DNA of 51,212 nt from Arthrobacter bambusae (GTDB taxonomy: Bacteria; Actinomycetota; Actinomycetes; Actinomycetales; Micrococcaceae). Location of the stretch: contig NZ_JAUSSZ010000019.1 of the NCBI RefSeq assembly GCF_030812595.1, positions 1 to 51,212 of the forward strand, written 5' to 3'. Of the stretch, positions 47,319 through 51,212 are shown piece by piece. The stretch's first letter is position 1. Every line of letters begins with the position of its first letter. The position numbers were made by a program, and so were the translations under genes. The notes below the pieces were generated by a model. The model was given only the letters and a program-made list of their open reading frames with translations. It had not been told where the DNA came from and searched no databases.

Positions 47319-48735
47319 GCGTGGCCTCCCCTCCGGCCGGAGACGGAAAGACGATGCTGGCCACTAGCCCGTGGGGTGAACGTTCCTCAAGCACCAGCCG
47401 TGCTCCGTTGGCCTCCGCAAGCCGATCCACGATGGTCATGCCCAGGCCGTTGCCGCGAATGTGCTTGTGTTGGGGAGCCCTCCAGAACCTGGTTGTGGAT
47501 GAAGCCCTTTCGTCGGCCGAAAGTCCGGGACCGTCGTCGGACACCTTGATCGCCACGGTGCCCGCGCCGGACCGGATGGCAACCTCGATGTGGGCGCCGG
47601 GGGCGTACTTGACCGCATTGGTGAGGAGTTCGCCCATCATGTGGGCCAATTCGTCGGCGTTGCAGGCGAGTTGCGCCGGGGGATCCGGCGGCGCATCCAA
47701 GATCAGCGATGCTCCCGTGCGCAGCGCAGCGGGTCCGGCACGCTCTACCTCTCCATGGAGCACCGGGAATGGGTCGATAAGCTCCAGTGCGGCGGGGGCA
47801 GGCCCACCCGTTCCGCGGGCTGAGCCTTCGAAAGCCTTGTGCTCTGCCGACGCCAGCTTCAACACTCCTTCCAGGATCTGTTCCACGCGCTCCAGCTCGG
47901 CCACGACGCCCGCGGCCGCCGCTTTCTCCGCGCCGGTTTGAAGCTCCAACTGCAGCAAGTCGATCCGCAAGCGCAGCGCACCAACGGGATTTCGCAACTC
48001 GTGCGACGTGTCCGCGATGAGTTGGCGTTGGGAGTCCATGCTTTCGCTGACCGTCTGCGCCATGGCGCTGAAGGAACGGCTTAGTTGCCGTAGCTCGGGT
48101 GGGCCGTCTTCCGGGAGCTGGCTGGTCCTGCCTGTGGCTTCGAGTTCCATGACCGCTGCGTTCAGCCGGTGCACCGGACGCAAAACCCAGCCGGTCACGC
48201 GTTCGGCGGCCAGGATCAGCAGGGCCCCGAGCGCGAATGCCGCAAGCCCGACCACGAGCCAGCGGTCCCGCAGTTTCTGTCGCGCCGCGTTCAGGTCGAC
48301 TTCCAGGACGGCTTCGCCGAGCACTTGGCTCCCGGTACCGAAGGACTTGGCGATCACCTTGGAATCGGTTCCGAACGGTTGAAGGGCGGGGATCGTGGTG
48401 TCGCTGAGGTTCAGGCTTGCCTTGGACAGGGCGTCCTGGACGTCCGCCCGGTCCTCGCCCAGGCCGCCGGAGCGCAGTGTGCCCTGCTGTAGGCGAACCA
48501 GGATGCCTTCGCCGTACAGGGCGGAGTACCCGTCCATTTCCCGCTGCAATTGCGTGGAGTCGTTGTCCAGGGCCGCGTCGTAAGCCACCTGCGCAAACCG
48601 GTTCAGGGCTGCGACCCGGTTGATTTGGACCTCCTGGGTGAGCTCCCTGCTGGCCGACGCCAAGATGATCGAGGAAACTCCGATCACGATGAAGATGGCC
48701 AGCATGCTCAAGACACCCAGGACGCGCAATTTCAC
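47311..48735 (-). CDS. Membrane sensor histidine kinase
   Basis: 474 residues. Membrane segment 1 (about 7-29), an extracytoplasmic sensor domain (30-158), membrane segment 2 (about 160-182), a HAMP domain (183-237), then HisKA with phospho-acceptor H245 in ADTSHELRNPVGAL. HATPase motifs follow: ELLTNAVKYAPG (N box), VSDDGPGLS (G1) and GNGLGM (G2). It phosphorylates the regulator encoded just upstream, with which it overlaps by 4 bp. It also overlaps the downstream TAXI lipoprotein gene by 8 bp. The external domain of about 130 residues could contact a ligand-loaded TAXI protein. Confidence 0.94.
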   Translation of the reverse strand: MKLRVLGVLSMLAIFIVIGVSSIILASASRELTQEVQINRVAALNRFAQVAYDAALDNDSTQLQREMDGYSALYGEGILVRLQQGTLRSGGLGEDRADVQDALSKASLNLSDTTIPALQPFGTDSKVIAKSFGTGSQVLGEAVLEVDLNAARQKLRDRWLVVGLAAFALGALLILAAERVTGWVLRPVHRLNAAVMELEATGRTSQLPEDGPPELRQLSRSFSAMAQTVSESMDSQRQLIADTSHELRNPVGALRLRIDLLQLELQTGAEKAAAAGVVAELERVEQILEGVLKLASAEHKAFEGSARGTGGPAPAALELIDPFPVLHGEVERAGPAALRTGASLILDAPPDPPAQLACNADELAHMMGELLTNAVKYAPGAHIEVAIRSGAGTVAIKVSDDGPGLSADERASSTTRFWRAPQHKHIRGNGLGMTIVDRLAEANGARLVLEERSPHGLVASIVFPSPAGGEATHG

Positions 48736-49400
48736 GCCGGATCAGCCTCAACCCGGTAGCCGATACCCCGGACATTGATGATGAAGCCAGGCAGCTTAAG
48801 TTTTGCCCTCAGCCCCGTCAGGTGCACGTCAAGGGACCGGGACGACGCGAGGAAGGCATCACCCCATAGCGCATCCAGGATTTGTTCCCGGGTGACCACC
48901 GAACCCGCATGCCGTGCGAGGAGCGCGAGCAACTCGAACTCGGTGGCCGTCAGGGGGAGCACACGGGAACCCACGGCTGCCACCCGACGGTCGAGGTCGA
49001 CGTCGAGATCTCCCAAGGTGATGCTGTGCGGCTTGCCCGCGCCGGGGCGGGCCGAGCGCCTGGTGACAGCTTCGATTCGCGCGAGCAATTCCACTAATTT
49101 CACGGGTTTGACGAGGTAGTCGTCCGCCCCGGACCGCAGGCCGAGGACCACGCTTCGCTCATCGTCCCGGGCAGTGAGGATCAGGATTGGAACGTGCGTT
49201 ACCTGGCGAAGCTTCCGCAGGACCTCCAGCCCGTCCAGGTCCGGGAGCCCCAGGTCCAGCAGGACAACCTCGAAATCGCGATGGACCAGCAAGGCGTCCG
49301 AGCCGCGCGAGACCCTGCTCGATTGGTGGCCGGCGGAGACTACTGCCGCGCCGAGGGCAGCTGCCATGGAGTCGTCGTCTTCGACGATGAGCACCCGCAT
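48732..49400 (-). CDS. OmpR-family response regulator
   Basis: 222 residues from ATG at 49400 (MRVLIVEDDD), with AAGGA about 8 nt upstream; the open extension before it is not coding. Receiver domain: E7, D8 and D9 (acid pocket), D49 (LLDLGLPD, phosphorylated), T76 and K98. The C-terminal winged helix has the OmpR pattern: PLTATEFELLALLARHAGSVVTREQILDALWGD, then SRSLDVHLTGLRAKLKLPGFIINVRGIGYRV. It forms a two-component system with the kinase at 47311. Likely targets are its own operon and the divergent symporter. Confidence 0.95.
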   Translation of the reverse strand: MRVLIVEDDDSMAAALGAAVVSAGHQSSRVSRGSDALLVHRDFEVVLLDLGLPDLDGLEVLRKLRQVTHVPILILTARDDERSVVLGLRSGADDYLVKPVKLVELLARIEAVTRRSARPGAGKPHSITLGDLDVDLDRRVAAVGSRVLPLTATEFELLALLARHAGSVVTREQILDALWGDAFLASSRSLDVHLTGLRAKLKLPGFIINVRGIGYRVEADPA

Positions 49401-49426
49401 TGCATAGTCCTTTTCAGTGTTTGGGG

Positions 49427-49444
49427 CGGCAGTTTCCGGCAGTT
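49427..49444. promoter_or_regulatory. Candidate response-regulator site, 10-bp direct repeat
   Basis: CGGCAGTT occurs at 49427-49434 and again at 49437-49444, an exact 10-bp period, as OmpR-type regulators need for tandem binding. It lies 27 bp upstream of the regulator's start codon, inside the 305-bp divergent region 49401-49705. That region also has GGGGCG/CGCCCC (49423-49428 and 49446-49451) and CCTAA/TTAGG (49489-49493 and 49501-49505) inverted repeats. No protein gene is supported in the gap. Confidence 0.5.
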
Positions 49445-49705
49445 GCGCCCCGTTCTGGAGCGTACCCCCATTACCATGCCTGCCAAAACCTAAGGAAGTG
49501 TTAGGAATTGCCCGTCCACCTTGGATGTGCCGTGGCTCACGAATAGTTTGGCTTGTGTCCTTCGCACCAAAAGGACCCAGCCGGCCCCGAATGAAAGGCC
49601 ATGAGCGAGGACGCCATGGCAGGGACTTCACAGGCTGGGACTCCACGCGCAGGACTCACATCAGTCACGGCTGCCGATTGCGGCGTCGTCCAGGAAGGTT
49701 CATTG

Positions 49706-51088
49706 ATGAGCACCCAACAAGCAGCGCCCCGGAGCGAGGCCGCGCAGACCCGCAAGGCAGTAGGCAATATCTTGAAAGGCTCTGCGGGCAACCTCGTGGA
49801 GTGGTACGACGTGTACATCTACACGGCGTTCTCAGCCTATTTCGCATCCCACTTCTTCAGTTCCAAGGACCCGTTGCAAAGCAACCTGGAGGCCATGGCG
49901 GTCTTCGCCGTGACATTCCTGATGCGCCCGATTGGCAGCTGGTTCTTCGGCCGCTTCGCAGACCGCAAAGGCCGCAAAGCCGCACTGACCTTGAGCGTGA
50001 CCATGATGTCTGCCGGTTCCTTCGCCATCGCGATCCTGCCCACCAAAGAGGTCATCGGGGTATGGGCGCTGTTACTGCTGATCCTGATCCGGCTGATCCA
50101 GGGGTTCTCCGTTGGCGGCGAGTACGGAACAAGCGCCACCTACATGTCCGAGGCGGCGACGTCCAAGCGGCGCGGCTTCTTCTCCTCCTTCCAGTACGTC
50201 ACGCTGATCGGCGGACAGATGCTGGCATTGCTGGTCCTGGTGATCCTCGAGCAGCTGCTTGGCAAGACGGCACTGGGTGAATGGGGTTGGCGCATCCCGT
50301 TCCTCATTGGCGGTGTGGCGGCCTTGGTGGTTCTGTGGCTTCGCCGCTCCATGGAAGAGACCATTTCCGCCGAACAGACCGCCGCAGCCGCGCATGCTCC
50401 CGCGGCGGGCGAAGCCCAGCCGGGCACACTGAAGCTGCTGCTCACCAGGCATTGGCGGGCCCTGCTCATCTGTATCGGGGTAACGCTCGGCGGGACCGTG
50501 GCGTTCTACACGTACACCAACTTCATCCTGTCCTTCATGCAGAACACCAGCGGCATAGCGAAGGAAAGCAGCAGCCAGATCAACTTCTGGGCGCTGTTGA
50601 TCTTCATGTGCCTGCAGCCGGTCTATGGCATGGTTTCGGACCGTGTAGGCCGCAAGCCCTTGCTCCTGTGGTTCGGGATTCTGGGCGTGCTCTGCACGTG
50701 GCCGCTGCTGTCCGCCTTGAGCGCGACCAAGGATCCGTTCGTGGCCTTCCTGCTCATGATGGGCGGGCTCTTGATCGTGGGCGGTTACACGTCCATCAAT
50801 GCCCTGGTGAAGGCCGAGCTCTTCCCCTCATCCATCCGGGCGCTCGGCGTCGGCCTGGGCTATGCGGTGGCCAACTCGCTGTTCGGTGGCACCGTTCCGC
50901 TGGTGGGAGCCGCGTTCCAGAAAGCCGGGCAAGTGGAGGTCTTCTTCACCTATGTGAGCGTGGCCATCGGGATCTCGCTCTTGGTGTACATCTTCGCCCT
51001 GAAGAACAAGAAGCCTACCCATCTCGACGACGAGCAAGGCAGCGCCTTCGGCTCTCCGCTCGTGGACAAGGACTCCGTGAGGGCGTAA
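49706..51088 (+). CDS. MFS metabolite:H+ symporter, KgtP/MHS type
   Basis: 460 residues from ATG at 49706, preceded by AGGAAGG at 7 nt; an earlier in-frame ATG (49601) has a poor site and would add a non-family leader. About 12 membrane segments. The motif GNLVEWYDVYIYTAFSAYFASHFF (about 25-48) is the hallmark of the metabolite:H+ symporter group (KgtP, ProP, ShiA, citrate permease). RPIGSWFFGRFADRKGRKAAL is the loop 2-3 motif, and GFSVGGEYGTSATYMSEAA is the segment-5 motif. The closest recalled types transport 2-oxoglutarate and similar carboxylates. It is divergent from the TAXI/two-component operon, which probably controls it. Confidence 0.93.
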   Translation: MSTQQAAPRSEAAQTRKAVGNILKGSAGNLVEWYDVYIYTAFSAYFASHFFSSKDPLQSNLEAMAVFAVTFLMRPIGSWFFGRFADRKGRKAALTLSVTMMSAGSFAIAILPTKEVIGVWALLLLILIRLIQGFSVGGEYGTSATYMSEAATSKRRGFFSSFQYVTLIGGQMLALLVLVILEQLLGKTALGEWGWRIPFLIGGVAALVVLWLRRSMEETISAEQTAAAAHAPAAGEAQPGTLKLLLTRHWRALLICIGVTLGGTVAFYTYTNFILSFMQNTSGIAKESSSQINFWALLIFMCLQPVYGMVSDRVGRKPLLLWFGILGVLCTWPLLSALSATKDPFVAFLLMMGGLLIVGGYTSINALVKAELFPSSIRALGVGLGYAVANSLFGGTVPLVGAAFQKAGQVEVFFTYVSVAIGISLLVYIFALKNKKPTHLDDEQGSAFGSPLVDKDSVRA

Positions 51089-51117
51089 AACCGGGGTGCC
51101 CGCCATCGTGCCCTGTC

Positions 51118-51212
51118 GGACGCCCGGTCAGGTGTGGCGGGTTTTCCCGGGACGCCCGGTCGGGTATGGCGGGTTTTCCCGGGACGCCCGGTCAGGTGTG
51201 GCGGGTTTTCCC
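51118..51212. repeat. 32-bp tandem repeat at the right edge
   Basis: Units start at 51118, 51150 and 51182, exactly 32 bp apart; the third is cut by the window end. Each reads GGACGCCCGGTCAGGTGTGG and goes on to GCGGGTTTTCCCG; the middle one has GGTCGGGTATGG. The array begins 29 bp after the symporter stop. It probably continues beyond the window. Confidence 0.92.

Noticed and set aside
51118..51212. CRISPR array at the right edge (and at 92-155)
   Set aside because: The 32-bp units are contiguous with no spacers, and no cas gene is present in the window.

Overview
The window looks like chromosomal DNA of a high-GC actinobacterium of the Arthrobacter / Pseudarthrobacter / Paenarthrobacter group (Micrococcaceae). 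This rests on the strong G/C preference at third codon positions, a 299-residue LysR gene divergent from a fused putA, an actinobacterial RamB regulator beside the glyoxylate genes, and many short Pro/Ala/Thr-rich tails. It is ordinary core chromosome with accessory islands. No prophage, CRISPR array or complete mobile element is visible; only the 3' end of an IS30-type transposase lies at the left edge.

Layout. 1-158: IS30 remnant and a 32-bp tandem repeat. 159-2552 (minus): MarR regulator, a subtilisin-inhibitor-like lipoprotein, a protein usually labelled 3-methyladenine DNA glycosylase, and a second inhibitor-like protein, in one run. 2662-3220 (plus): two small related proteins of unknown function. 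3332-9028 (minus): lysC, recR, dnaX and the SRP RNA gene ffs. 9219-9973: a NIF3/YqfO-like gene and tRNA-Ser(GGA). 10041-14550: LysR regulator divergent from putA. 14636-20874: MpaB-type oxygenase, DHA2 efflux pump with its MarR, secreted M23 peptidase, Cys-type glutathione peroxidase, metallophosphoesterase. 20879-27508: Stealth phosphotransferase with a HAD phosphatase, an overlapping small gene / LytR_C pair, TetR, DUF2510 membrane protein, FrnE-like DsbA, GNAT.

27571-38399 is the most interesting catabolic block. Nine minus-strand genes face a divergent ROK regulator: three Gfo/Idh/MocA dehydrogenases, two TIM-barrel sugar isomerase/epimerases, a CUT1 ABC importer (binding lipoprotein and two permeases, no ATPase) and one unrecognised protein that may be a degenerate dehydrogenase partner. 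The gene set resembles oxidation-elimination-hydration-reduction routes through 3-keto sugars, such as levoglucosan or glycoside breakdown. The substrate cannot be read from the sequence.

38474-44871: a CynX/NimT-type exporter, then the glyoxylate shunt (aceB and aceA, minus) with ramB divergent from aceA. The aceB-aceA gap is filled with nested inverted and direct repeats. 44902-46233: a DHFR-family reductase, a nucleotidyltransferase-like gene and a tiny ORF. 46293-51088: a TAXI-type binding lipoprotein overlapping a histidine kinase that overlaps an OmpR-type regulator, divergent from a KgtP-like symporter. This reads as a ligand-sensing module that controls uptake of a (probably carboxylate) substrate. 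The window ends inside another 32-bp tandem repeat.

Start codons were moved inward from the longest open frame wherever family length and a Shine-Dalgarno sequence supported it. All functions are inferred from motifs and recalled family features; no database search was run.
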